From Mycolicibacterium iranicum (GTDB lineage: Bacteria > Actinomycetota > Actinomycetes > Mycobacteriales > Mycobacteriaceae): a stretch of DNA of 64,000 nt. The translations under genes and the position numbers were made by a program. Positions 15,830 through 23,982 of this stretch are shown in pieces. Location of the stretch: contig NZ_LWCS01000034.1 in NCBI RefSeq assembly GCF_001650495.1, positions 1 to 64,000 on the forward strand, written 5' to 3'. A model generated the notes under the pieces. It was not told the DNA's origin, did no database searches, and was given only the letters and a program-made list of their open reading frames with translations. How positions within the stretch are numbered: position 1 is the stretch's first letter; each line of letters starts with the position of its first letter.

Positions 15830-16994
15830 CTAGAGTCCCAGATCTCGCCGGAAGCCGGCGGGCATCACCAGATCGTCCGGACGTAGTTCCTGGATCGACG
15901 ACAGACCGAGTCCCAACAGCGCGGAATCGATTCCGCCGCGCAGGATGTCGAGGACGTTCTCGACGCCGGTCTGCCCGCCGGCGGCCAGACCCCACAGATA
16001 CGCGCGGCCGATCATCACCGCGCGGGCACCGAGCGCGACGGCCTTGATGACGTCACTGCCCCTGCGGATACCGCCGTCGAGGACGATCTCGATCTGGTCT
16101 CCGACGGCTTCTGCGATTGCGGGCAGCGCACGGATCGGTGCCGGGGTGCCGTCGAGGTTGTTGCCGCCGTGGTTGGACACCGACACCGCGGTCACGCCGG
16201 CATCGACGGCCCGCTTGGCGTCGTCGACGCGCATCACCCCCTTGAGCATGAACGGCCCAGTCCACTGCTCGCGCAGCCACGCGATGTCCTCCCACGTCGG
16301 CAGCGGTGTCTGCATCCACTCGCCGTACGCACCGAAAGAACGTCGGCGCCTGCCCGCCGTCGGAGAGGTTGGGAGCCGTCAGATCCGGCACGCGTCCGGT
16401 CTTGGCGAACTCGAGAAGCCAACGCGGTCGGCGGATCCCCTCGGGAGCAAACCGCAGCATCGCCTTGAGGTCCATTCTCTCCGGGATCGAAGGGCTGCCC
16501 CAGTCACGTCCGTTGGAGAAGGACCAGTCGGTCGTGATGATGAGGCCGACAGCGCCGGCGGCACGGGCCCGTTCCATTCGCGCAGTGAGCTTGTCCCGTC
16601 CGCCGGTCCAGTACATCTGGAAGAACGTCTGCGGATTGGCCGCGGCGACCTCTTCGACAGGCTTGCTGGCGAAGGACGACAGTCCGATTGCGATTCCGCG
16701 GGCCGCCGCCGCCCGAGCCACCGCGACCTCGCCGTCGGGGTGGACGGCCTGAACTCCGGTGGGAGAGATCAGGACGGGCATCGAGAGGGGCTGTCCCATT
16801 ACGGTTGTCGCCATATCACGCTTGCTGGAAAGTCCGGCGACGTGCGGCGCGAAGCCGAGCTCTCCGAACGCCGACAGGTTGTCGCCGACGGTGATGCCCT
16901 TCTCCGATCCGGCCACCAAGGCGCTGTAGACGCTCGGCGGGAGGCGCTTCTGCGCGCGACGCTGTGCTTCGGCGACGGTCTCGAACCAGGACAT
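15830..16994 (-). pseudogene. MftD-like alpha-hydroxy-acid (FMN) dehydrogenase, frameshifted
   Basis: The two pieces together match the FMN-dependent lactate dehydrogenase family, closest to MftD, the enzyme that completes the mycofactocin redox core. The N-terminal piece (MSWFETVAEAQRRAQKRLP..., LISPTGVQAVHPDGEVA, GLSSFASKPVEEV, TTDWSFSNGRDWGSP) runs into nonsense after QAPTFF. The family continuation GAYGEWMQTPLPTWEDIAWLREQW, then VSNHGGNNLD with the catalytic His, and DGGIRRGSDV to the end are in another frame. Removing one T from the TTT run at 16335-16337 (AAA on the plus strand) restores the frame. ATG 16994 is preceded by AAGGAG (17001-17006). This is either a real inactivating mutation or a sequence error. 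Confidence 0.8.
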
Positions 16995-17056
16995 GCTCGT
17001 CTCCTTCATCCGTCCATGAAGTTATGACGTTCGGCTTCGCAATGGACTCACCGAAT

Positions 17057-17078
17057 GGGCAGTTTCCTACCCACCCGG
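17057..17078. promoter_or_regulatory. 22-base motif shared with the mno promoter (copy 1)
   Basis: On the plus strand it reads GGGCAG, TTTC, CTACC, C, ACCCGG. A second copy at 25406-25427 matches 17 of 22 positions. This copy lies between the divergent MftD-like and MftM-like genes, 63 bases upstream of the former. It may bind the response regulator encoded nearby. Confidence 0.5.
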
Positions 17079-17145
17079 ACGGGTCTCATATCGCAACCGT
17101 TCGGGGCGTGCGTCGCGGCTGTGGGTGCCAATAGTGTTGTCGGAC

Positions 17146-18021
17146 ATGGTGACAGCTGTTCTCGACCCTCTCGCACCGACACCGCACGGCGCATGGAGCG
17201 GTCACGGTGTCCGGGTGACCCGCCGACAGGGTCTGCATCGCCGGCACCGCGGTCAACACACTGTCTGCACGCCGCGCTTCTGCGCCCAGCGCCATGGTCG
17301 CCTTCTCACCGTCGAGCACAACCTGTCGCCCGACGAACTGTGCGACGAACTGGCGGTCATCCTTGCCGATGAACTCGTCGACACCGGCGCTGTGCGTGGG
17401 CAATCCGAGTTCGAGCTGGTCTTCACCGGCATCGTGCGGTCCACGGTCCACGGCGGCCTACCCGCGTGGCTGCGGTTCTACCGCAACTCGCTGGACAAGC
17501 TCGAGCACGGCACCACACCGTTCGCGGCGATCCACACCTGGGCCGCCGGGCAGGTCCGGGGCAGCCGGATGATCGACCTCGGCTCGTGCTTCGGATTCTT
17601 CCCGCTGAGGATGGCGCGGCGCGGAATCGACGTGGTGGCAACCGATCTCAACGATCCGGCGATGCAACTGCTCAAGCTGATCAGCACGCACCTGCGACGA
17701 CCGTTGACGACGAGGACATGTGACGCCGCCGCCGTGCCGCTGCCCGACGGCAGCGCCGACACCGTCACGGCGCTGCACCTCATCGAGCACCTGCCGACAG
17801 ACGCCATCGCCGCAGTGCTCGACGAGGCGCTCCGGCTGGCGCGCCGCCGGGTGGTGGTTGCCGTGCCGTTCGAAGACACTCCGCGGGAGTGCTACGGCCA
17901 CATCCAGCGCTTCGACTTGACCACGCTGCGGCAGATGGCCGACGAAATGGCCCAGCGTCATCGCGGAATATCAGCCCGCGCCTATGCATTCCACGGCGGC
18001 TGGCTGATCCTCGACCGCTGA
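17146..18021 (+). CDS. SAM-dependent methyltransferase, probably MftM-like (mycofactocin methyltransferase)
   Basis: A 291-aa protein. The N-terminal part (HTVCTPRFCAQRHGRLLTVEHNLSPDELCDELAVIL) precedes a class I SAM fold with motif I MIDLGSCFGFFPLRMA, acidic VVATDLND and ALHLIEHLPTDAI. From memory the mycofactocin-oligosaccharide methyltransferase MftM of M. smegmatis lies next to the mno regulators. The same neighbours are present here, supporting the call but not proving it. ATG 17146 is preferred over GTG 17125. It is convergent with the response regulator and divergent from the MftD-like pseudogene. Confidence 0.65.
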   Translation: MVTAVLDPLAPTPHGAWSGHGVRVTRRQGLHRRHRGQHTVCTPRFCAQRHGRLLTVEHNLSPDELCDELAVILADELVDTGAVRGQSEFELVFTGIVRSTVHGGLPAWLRFYRNSLDKLEHGTTPFAAIHTWAAGQVRGSRMIDLGSCFGFFPLRMARRGIDVVATDLNDPAMQLLKLISTHLRRPLTTRTCDAAAVPLPDGSADTVTALHLIEHLPTDAIAAVLDEALRLARRRVVVAVPFEDTPRECYGHIQRFDLTTLRQMADEMAQRHRGISARAYAFHGGWLILDR

Positions 18022-18044
18022 CCCCTCGCGGTGCAAAGTCCCCG

Positions 18045-18683
18045 CTAGATCAGGCCGCGCTTGCTGGCCGCGTACACCGCCTCGGCCCGCCGGCTCACCT
18101 CAAGCTTGCGCATGATGTTGCTGACATGGAACTTCGCCGTGGTCGCCGAGATGTAAAGCTTCTCGCCGATCTTGTTGTTGGACAAGCCCGCCGCGAGCAG
18201 CCGCAGCACCTGGACCTCGCGGTCGGTCAGCTGCTGGCGTGGTTCGGCGCGGCCGGACAGCGATCGCACGACCGCGGCTGCGCTGCGCGAGTCGAACGCG
18301 CTGTCCCCCGCCGAGATCGCTCGGATGGCACGCACCAGTTCCGTCGTGTCGACGTCCTTGACCACGTACCCGCGCGCACCCGCATGGACGGCCCGGACCA
18401 CCAGGTCCTCGTCGAGAAACGTCGTCAGGATCAGCAGTCCCAGCTTCGGATAGGCCTGCGAAAGTTTGGCGCACAGGGTCAATCCCTCGAACTCCGATCC
18501 CGCCGAGAGCTTGAGATCCAGCAGGACCACATCGGGATCGGTGGCGCGCACGATCGTCTCGGCCTCGCTCTCCGATGCCGCTTCACCGACGACGACCAGG
18601 TCGTCAGCGCGTTCGAGCACTGATCGCAGCCCTTGCCGCAGGATCGCATGGTCGTCGACGAGGACCAGTCTGATGGGTTTCAT
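18045..18683 (-). CDS. mnoR: NarL/LuxR-family response regulator, MnoR-like
   Basis: A 212-aa regulator. The receiver has acidic VDDH, phospho-acceptor Asp in DVVLLDLKLS, a Thr in LILTTF and Lys in YVVKDV. A C-terminal LuxR helix-turn-helix follows (LTDREVQVLRLLAAGLSNNKIGEKLYISATTAKFHVSNIMRKL). It starts in an ATGA overlap with the kinase gene and is the last gene of the six-gene alcohol dehydrogenase operon. By position it should control that operon in response to alcohols, as reported for MnoSR in M. smegmatis. The symbol rests on synteny recalled from memory. Confidence 0.8.
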   Translation of the reverse strand: MKPIRLVLVDDHAILRQGLRSVLERADDLVVVGEAASESEAETIVRATDPDVVLLDLKLSAGSEFEGLTLCAKLSQAYPKLGLLILTTFLDEDLVVRAVHAGARGYVVKDVDTTELVRAIRAISAGDSAFDSRSAAAVVRSLSGRAEPRQQLTDREVQVLRLLAAGLSNNKIGEKLYISATTAKFHVSNIMRKLEVSRRAEAVYAASKRGLI

Positions 18684-20020
18684 GTGCTCACACCTTCTGA
18701 CCGTGGAATGCGGGCGACCACACGCACGCCACCGATGCGCGAGCGGTAGACGTCGAACGTGCCGCCGTGCTCTCGGGCACGCGCCTGCATGTTGGCCAAC
18801 CCGCGATGATGCCCGTCGACGTCGGCCGCTTCGGCCAGTCGCAGCATCAAGCGCAGCTTGGCCGGGTCGCCGGTACCGTCGTCGGAGATCGACAGGGTGA
18901 CCGCGTCGTCGCGGTAGGACAGCCGCACATGTGCGCGAGTTGCGTTGCCGTGCATGGCTGTATTGAACAAGGCCTCGCCCGCGATCCGCAGCAGCGCGTG
19001 CTCGATGTCGCTGGCGAGCTCCGCAGCGTTGCCCTCGACGCGCAGGCTGACCCGCAGATCTTCGGGCATGTGGACCGTCGCCAGCTGATCGAGCATCTCC
19101 GCCAGGCTCGAGCGGCATGCGTCGGCGGGCTGGTTCAGCGCGTAGATCGCCGAGCGTAGCTGCTCGGTGGCCGAGCGAGTCAGATCCTTGGCCAGGTCCA
19201 GCCTGCTCGCCAGTTCGCCCACCCTGTCCTGACTGCCGATCTCGCTGCGGCACACCTCGATCTGCATTCCGGCAGACAGCACTGTCTGCGCCACGCTGTC
19301 GTGGAGTTCGCGGGCGATGCGATGCCGCTCGGAGTTGAGCACCTGATGCCGCTGTGCGGCCCCGAGCTCACGCTGAGTGGCCAGCAACTCCGCGTTGCGC
19401 GCCTCCGAATGAGTGAGTAAAGACACCGATTTGGTGAACAGTGCCGAATTCTGCAGGGCTACCGCAGTCTGGCTCGCGAGGATCCGCATCACGACGCCGT
19501 CGGTGTCGTCGAGGGTGCGGCGCGGTGGTGTCCAGGCGGCGAAGGCACCGATCACCTCGCCGTCGAGTTCGATCGGCACGTGGGCGTGCTGCTTCTCGAT
19601 CACGGGCTGCCGGAACTGCGCCAGCTGGCCGCGCAGGATGTCGTTGAGTCGGTTCAGTACGACATCGGGCAGCGACTGGCCGGGATCTTCGGCTCCGGAA
19701 AGCCCTTCGAACGCGTAGGCCACGCCGGCGGAGTCCAAGATGAGGTGTCGCACGCTGGCCTCCGGGAGCGCTCCGTCGGCCAGCGCCAGCAGTACCCACT
19801 CCGCGTCGAGGTTCGCCCGTGCCGCCTCGGCCACCGCACGCACCAGATTCTCCGGACCGTCGGTCGTCTGGACCAGTGCGCGCGAGATGGTATCCAACGC
19901 GGCCACGACGCGGTCCAATCGCTGTGCGGTGACCCGTAATTCCGGGTAGAAGCGCCCCTTTCCCGTCCGCAGGCCGGTGAGTCTGGCCAGGTCGGGCATT
20001 CGGGCGTCGGCCGCGGTCAC
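18680..20020 (-). CDS. mnoS: GAF-domain sensor histidine kinase, MnoS-like
   Basis: A 446-aa soluble kinase. A GAF-like sensor occupies about residues 40-195, then a HisKA_3 dimerisation helix with phospho-acceptor His240 (ERHRIARELHDSVAQTVLSAG), then a HATPase (ALFNTAMHGNATRAHV N-box, SISDDGTGDP G1 box, HHRGLANMQARAREHGG). No membrane segments. GTG 20020 overlaps the upstream dehydrogenase stop as GTGA; frame further upstream is coding shadow. Partner of the adjacent response regulator. The signal is probably an alcohol or its metabolite, inferred from the operon. Confidence 0.82.
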   Translation of the reverse strand: MTAADARMPDLARLTGLRTGKGRFYPELRVTAQRLDRVVAALDTISRALVQTTDGPENLVRAVAEAARANLDAEWVLLALADGALPEASVRHLILDSAGVAYAFEGLSGAEDPGQSLPDVVLNRLNDILRGQLAQFRQPVIEKQHAHVPIELDGEVIGAFAAWTPPRRTLDDTDGVVMRILASQTAVALQNSALFTKSVSLLTHSEARNAELLATQRELGAAQRHQVLNSERHRIARELHDSVAQTVLSAGMQIEVCRSEIGSQDRVGELASRLDLAKDLTRSATEQLRSAIYALNQPADACRSSLAEMLDQLATVHMPEDLRVSLRVEGNAAELASDIEHALLRIAGEALFNTAMHGNATRAHVRLSYRDDAVTLSISDDGTGDPAKLRLMLRLAEAADVDGHHRGLANMQARAREHGGTFDVYRSRIGGVRVVARIPRSEGVST

Positions 20021-21339
20021 ATCGCCGCCTGGAACAACGCCCGCATCTGAGCTTCGTCGGCCTCCCGCGGGTTGGTGCTCATACATGCGTCCTGCAGGGC
20101 GGTTTTCGCCAGCCGCGACAGATCGTCCTCGTGTACACCGAGTTCCGCGAGACCACGCGGCACCCCGACGTCGCGAGCCAACGTGTCGATGCGTTCGGCG
20201 AGGGCGAGCGCCGCTTCGGCAGCGGGCGCACCGGGGTCGGCGACTCCGAGGCACACGGCGATCTCGCGGTACGGCTCAGGATCGGCCTCGGCGTTGAACC
20301 GGATCACGTGCGGCAGCAGCACGCCGTTGATGACGCCGTGGGGCAGGTCGAGCAGACCGCCGACCTGGTGGCTCATCGCGTGCGCGGCGCCCAGGATCGC
20401 GTTGGTGAACGCGAGCCCTGCTTCGAGCGCGGCCTGTGCCATCAGTACGCGGGCAGGCATCTCGTGGGGACGCTCGATGGTCGCGACCAGGTTGTCGGTC
20501 ACCATCTGCACCGCCCGCAGTGCGTGGTGGTCGGTGAGCTGGTTGTGCCCCAACGACACGAATGCTTCGATGCCGTGGGTGAGCGCGTCGAGTCCGGTGG
20601 CGGCGCTGAGCCATTGCGGCATCGTCGTCAGCAGACGCGGATCGATGACGGTGATGTCGGGGACCAGTGCCCGTCCCAGGATGGTGATCTTGGTGTTGCG
20701 GATGGTGTCGGTGACGATGCAGAACTGCGAGACGTCGGCTCCGGTGCCGGATGTCGAGGGCACCACCACCAGCGGTGGGATCGGCATCTGGGCTTTGTCG
20801 ACACCTTCGTAGTCGAGGATGTCGCCGCCGTTGGCCGCCAGGATCGCCACACCTTTGGCGGCGTCGATCACAGACCCGCCGCCGACCGCGACGATGACGT
20901 CGCATCCGTGCTGGGCGTAGGTCTGGAACCCCGCCGCGATCTCGTGGTCCTTGGGGTTCGGCGTCAGATCGTTCCAGACCCGACCCTGCACGCCCTGATC
21001 GGCCAGGTGTGTGACCATCTCGTCGGACCAGCCCGCCTCGATGAGGCCGGGGTCGGTGACGAGCATCGGCCGCAGTGCGCCCAGCCGTATTGCCGCATGT
21101 GCGGCCTCGACCATCGAGTCGATGCCGAAGACGATCTCGGGTGCGTGGAACTTCAGCGGGCGTGACGGCGCCGCCGCGCATCCGCGGTCGTGGTCAGGGA
21201 TGAGCGCGGGGTATCGCGCCTTCGCCGCCGCGTCGGAATCCGCCGTCGTCACTGCCTCGCCTTGCCCGGTACGCTCCGGGAGCACCGACTGTGACCCGGA
21301 CAACATCGTCCGGTCCAGGGTACGACTCCGCCGCGTCAC
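20017..21339 (-). CDS. Iron-containing (type III) alcohol dehydrogenase
   Basis: A 440-aa protein. The NAD-binding GGGSVIDAAKGVAIL and PSTSGTGADVSQF segments and the metal site around GLDALTHGIEAFVS and AAHAMSHQVGGLLDLPHG with conserved Asp/His ligands mark the Fe-ADH family (1,3-propanediol/butanol dehydrogenase type). It oxidises or reduces short alcohols or aldehydes. It starts at GTG 21339 in a 4-base overlap with the VWA gene; a Met at residue 12 is an alternative. Fourth gene of the operon, presumably handling products or related substrates of the lead dehydrogenase. Confidence 0.88.
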   Translation of the reverse strand: MTRRSRTLDRTMLSGSQSVLPERTGQGEAVTTADSDAAAKARYPALIPDHDRGCAAAPSRPLKFHAPEIVFGIDSMVEAAHAAIRLGALRPMLVTDPGLIEAGWSDEMVTHLADQGVQGRVWNDLTPNPKDHEIAAGFQTYAQHGCDVIVAVGGGSVIDAAKGVAILAANGGDILDYEGVDKAQMPIPPLVVVPSTSGTGADVSQFCIVTDTIRNTKITILGRALVPDITVIDPRLLTTMPQWLSAATGLDALTHGIEAFVSLGHNQLTDHHALRAVQMVTDNLVATIERPHEMPARVLMAQAALEAGLAFTNAILGAAHAMSHQVGGLLDLPHGVINGVLLPHVIRFNAEADPEPYREIAVCLGVADPGAPAAEAALALAERIDTLARDVGVPRGLAELGVHEDDLSRLAKTALQDACMSTNPREADEAQMRALFQAAM

Positions 21340-22856
21340 CTCCCAACCGCTTCGGCCGCGAACTCGTGCGCCGCTGTCTGCAACCCCGTGAGGTCTCTGA
21401 CCACCCGCACTCGGTCGCAGAACTCCGCGTAGGACGGCAGGTCACAGCTTCCCAGACCCCAGGAGAACCGCGGCTCGGGCGTCAGCCACACCGTTTCGCG
21501 GGCGCGCCGGGTGATCTCCTCGAACGCTGTCAGGTTCGCGTCCTTGGCGTTGTTGCGGCCATCTCCGAGCACGAGCACCGTCGTGCGACGGGAGACGGCG
21601 GACGAGTGCTCGGCGAGGAACTCGCCGAACACGCTGCCGTAGTCGGAGTTGGCTGCCATGTCGATCACGTCGCCACCGAAGATCAGTCCGAGAGCTTTCT
21701 CGCTGGGGTGATCCCTAAACAACTCGGTGGTCTCGGCGACATCGGCGACGAACACGAACGACCGCACCTGCGTGAAAAGATCCTGCAGTCCGTGCACGAG
21801 GTTGAGCGTGAACCGCGACGTGGCCCGCACCGACAGGCTGACGTCGGCGAGCACCACGAGACGGGGACGGTCCTCGCTGCGCCGCACCGTGACCGGCATG
21901 AACGGCACACCGTCGAAGCGCATGTTGCGACGCATCGTCTGCCCGGGATCCACCCGGCCGGCAGCCGCGGTCCGGCGACGGTGGGTCAGTGCGCCGTGCA
22001 GTGTCCGGGCCAGCCTGCGCAGCGAGTCCTCGAGTTCGGCGCGCTCGTGCTCCCCGATCCGGTCGACGTGCGCTTCCCGCCGTTCGCGTGTCTCGATGAT
22101 CGTGGTCTCCAGCGCGAGAAGCGCCTCCAGGTGGCGCTTCAGCGCCCGCGGCAGGTTCTCCAAAACACCGGCAAGCCGCCGGCGCAACGCGGCGGCATCG
22201 AATTCATCACCCGCAGCACACCGTTCGTCTTCCAACCAGCCCAGCAGCGCATCCTGCTCGGCGATCGTGAGCTCGGCATCGACGGATGTGCCCGCCGAAG
22301 TCGCAAGGTCACCTGCCGCGCCCGCACCTGCGAGCCGGTCGGTGGCCAACTGGACGCGGTAGGAGTCGTCGGCGCCGCCGCGGGCGTCCTTGGAGAAGAC
22401 GATCTCGTCGGTCAGCGCGGCGAGATCGATCTTGTTGGCCTCCTGGTGCAGGTTGTACCGCTGCGCCAGATCCTCCTGTCTGAAGTAGTCGCGAATGCTC
22501 GCCGGCTTCCCGTGCTCGTGACCGGGCTCCGGTGTCTCACTGGGCTCTTCGGACAATGTGAAGGATTCGAGCTCCCCCGGGTCGACGAGGTCGTCATGGG
22601 CGTGCGAATGACGGTGGTCGTGGTCGTCACCACCAATCCGGACCAGGGAGAAGAACGCGTCGAAGATCTCGTCGAAGACGGGTTCGTCGCGTTGATCCTT
22701 GACCAGGGCGACCCGCAGTGCGGTGCGCAGCACAGCCCGCGACGACAGGACCCCGGGCTGACCGGCGCACCGCATCGCGTCGAGGGCCTCCGGTATCGAG
22801 ACGCGTACCCCGCCGAGACGGAGCAGACGGACGAACCGGTGCAGGGTCGCCTCCAT
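21336..22856 (-). CDS. VWA-domain protein (CoxE-like) with His-rich segment
   Basis: A 506-aa protein. The C-terminal von Willebrand A domain carries the MIDAS motif DVSLS (Asp338-Ser342) and later TTVLVLGDGRNN. The N-terminal region contains an Asp/His stretch (about 79-89) and HEH at 113-115. VWA proteins of this type pair with MoxR ATPases to insert or activate metal or cofactor centres, as in methanol and CO dehydrogenases. The MoxR gene ends 2 bases upstream, so they probably form a complex acting on the operon's dehydrogenase. Confidence 0.82.
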   Translation of the reverse strand: MEATLHRFVRLLRLGGVRVSIPEALDAMRCAGQPGVLSSRAVLRTALRVALVKDQRDEPVFDEIFDAFFSLVRIGGDDHDHRHSHAHDDLVDPGELESFTLSEEPSETPEPGHEHGKPASIRDYFRQEDLAQRYNLHQEANKIDLAALTDEIVFSKDARGGADDSYRVQLATDRLAGAGAAGDLATSAGTSVDAELTIAEQDALLGWLEDERCAAGDEFDAAALRRRLAGVLENLPRALKRHLEALLALETTIIETRERREAHVDRIGEHERAELEDSLRRLARTLHGALTHRRRTAAAGRVDPGQTMRRNMRFDGVPFMPVTVRRSEDRPRLVVLADVSLSVRATSRFTLNLVHGLQDLFTQVRSFVFVADVAETTELFRDHPSEKALGLIFGGDVIDMAANSDYGSVFGEFLAEHSSAVSRRTTVLVLGDGRNNAKDANLTAFEEITRRARETVWLTPEPRFSWGLGSCDLPSYAEFCDRVRVVRDLTGLQTAAHEFAAEAVGR

Positions 22857-22858
22857 GG

Positions 22859-23980
22859 CTACAGCGCCCTGCGCCGGCCCAGCGTCGCGGTGGCCGACTC
22901 CTGCCCGGCCTTTTTCGGCGTGCCGTAGTACCCGTCGGTGAAGCGTCCCGGTTTGTCCTTCGCCGCCCGCACGGCGCGCCCGTCCTCGTGATCATGGTGA
23001 TCGTGATCGTGATCGTGGTCGTGGTCGTGCCCGTGACCGTGCGAATGGCCGAGGTGGGCGGGGACTTTCGCGTTCGGGTCGATCAGGCGCGGCAGCGCAT
23101 CGAGTGCCTTGCGGACATCCTTGTCGTACTTGACCACCACCGAGACGGTGTCCGAGAGTATCCGGGCGTTGAGTTCGTCGGCACCAAGCACCGCCAGGGT
23201 CCGTGCCCAGTCAATCGTCTCCGAGATACTGGGCGCCTTGCGCAGTTCGAGTTCGCGCAGACCGCGGACGATGTCGACGAGCTCGCCGGCCAAGGCGTCC
23301 GAGAGTCCGGTGTTCTTCGACCGCACAATCGCCAACTCACGCTCGGCCGCGGGGTAGTCCAGAAACAGGTGCAGACATCTGCGCTTGAGCGCAGCGGCCA
23401 GATCGCGGGTGTTGTTGGACGTCAGGACGACGTAGGGCGCATGCTCGGCGGTGAACGTTCCGATCTCGGGCACCGAAACCTGATACTCGCCAAGCAGTTC
23501 CAGCAGCACCGCCTCCAGTGCTTCGTCCGCCCGGTCGATCTCGTCGATGAGTAGAACCACCGGCTCCTCGGAGCGCACCGCCTCCAACAGTGGCCTCGGC
23601 GCGAGGAACCGGTCGGAGAAGAACACGCTCTCCTGTGCACCGATGCGGTCGACGGCTTCTTCGAGATCCACTGCATCAGCGACGATCTGGCCGATCTTCT
23701 CGCGCAGTATCTGCGTGTACAGCAGTTGCTTGCCGTAATCCCACTCGTAGAGCGCCTTGGTCTCGTCCTGACCCTCGTAACACTGCAGCCGCAGGAGCCG
23801 CCGGCCGGTCGCCGCAGCGAGAGCCTTCGCCAGTTCGGTCTTGCCCACGCCGGCGGGGCCCTCGATCAGGAGGGGCTTGTCCAACCGGGTCTGCAGGAAC
23901 ACCGTGGTGGCGAGACGCTCGTCGGCTAGGTAGCCTTCGCCGGCGAGCGCCGCGCGCACCTCGTCAACAGATGAGTACAT
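22859..23980 (-). CDS. MoxR-family AAA ATPase with His-rich C-terminal stretch
   Basis: A 373-aa ATPase with Walker A GPAGVGKT (41-48), Walker B LLIDEID (143-149), sensor 1 LTSNN and arginine-finger-like RRCLHLF. Residues 312-331 are almost pure His/Asp with His/Gly at the start, a metal-binding-looking insert before the basic C-terminus. MoxR proteins act as chaperones that mature metalloenzymes. ATG 23980 starts 2 bases after the dehydrogenase stop; the frame continues upstream only as shadow. Works with the downstream VWA protein. Confidence 0.88.
   Translation of the reverse strand: MYSSVDEVRAALAGEGYLADERLATTVFLQTRLDKPLLIEGPAGVGKTELAKALAAATGRRLLRLQCYEGQDETKALYEWDYGKQLLYTQILREKIGQIVADAVDLEEAVDRIGAQESVFFSDRFLAPRPLLEAVRSEEPVVLLIDEIDRADEALEAVLLELLGEYQVSVPEIGTFTAEHAPYVVLTSNNTRDLAAALKRRCLHLFLDYPAAERELAIVRSKNTGLSDALAGELVDIVRGLRELELRKAPSISETIDWARTLAVLGADELNARILSDTVSVVVKYDKDVRKALDALPRLIDPNAKVPAHLGHSHGHGHDHDHDHDHDHHDHEDGRAVRAAKDKPGRFTDGYYGTPKKAGQESATATLGRRRAL
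22991..23041. repeat. Short tandem repeat encoding the His/Asp tract
   Basis: Repeated GTGATC/GTGGTC units encode the alternating His-Asp run in the MoxR-like protein. Such a 6-base repeat could change length in frame, varying the number of metal-binding residues. Confidence 0.55.
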
Positions 23981-23982
23981 GG

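Noticed and set aside
16053..16340. C-terminal tail of the first MftD-like frame as a genuine alternative protein end
   Set aside because: It is Arg/Ala-rich out-of-frame sequence; the proper family C-terminus lies in the other frame over the same bases.
22989..23048. CRISPR-like or satellite repeat
   Set aside because: Six-base units code in frame for His-Asp inside a conserved gene; no spacers.
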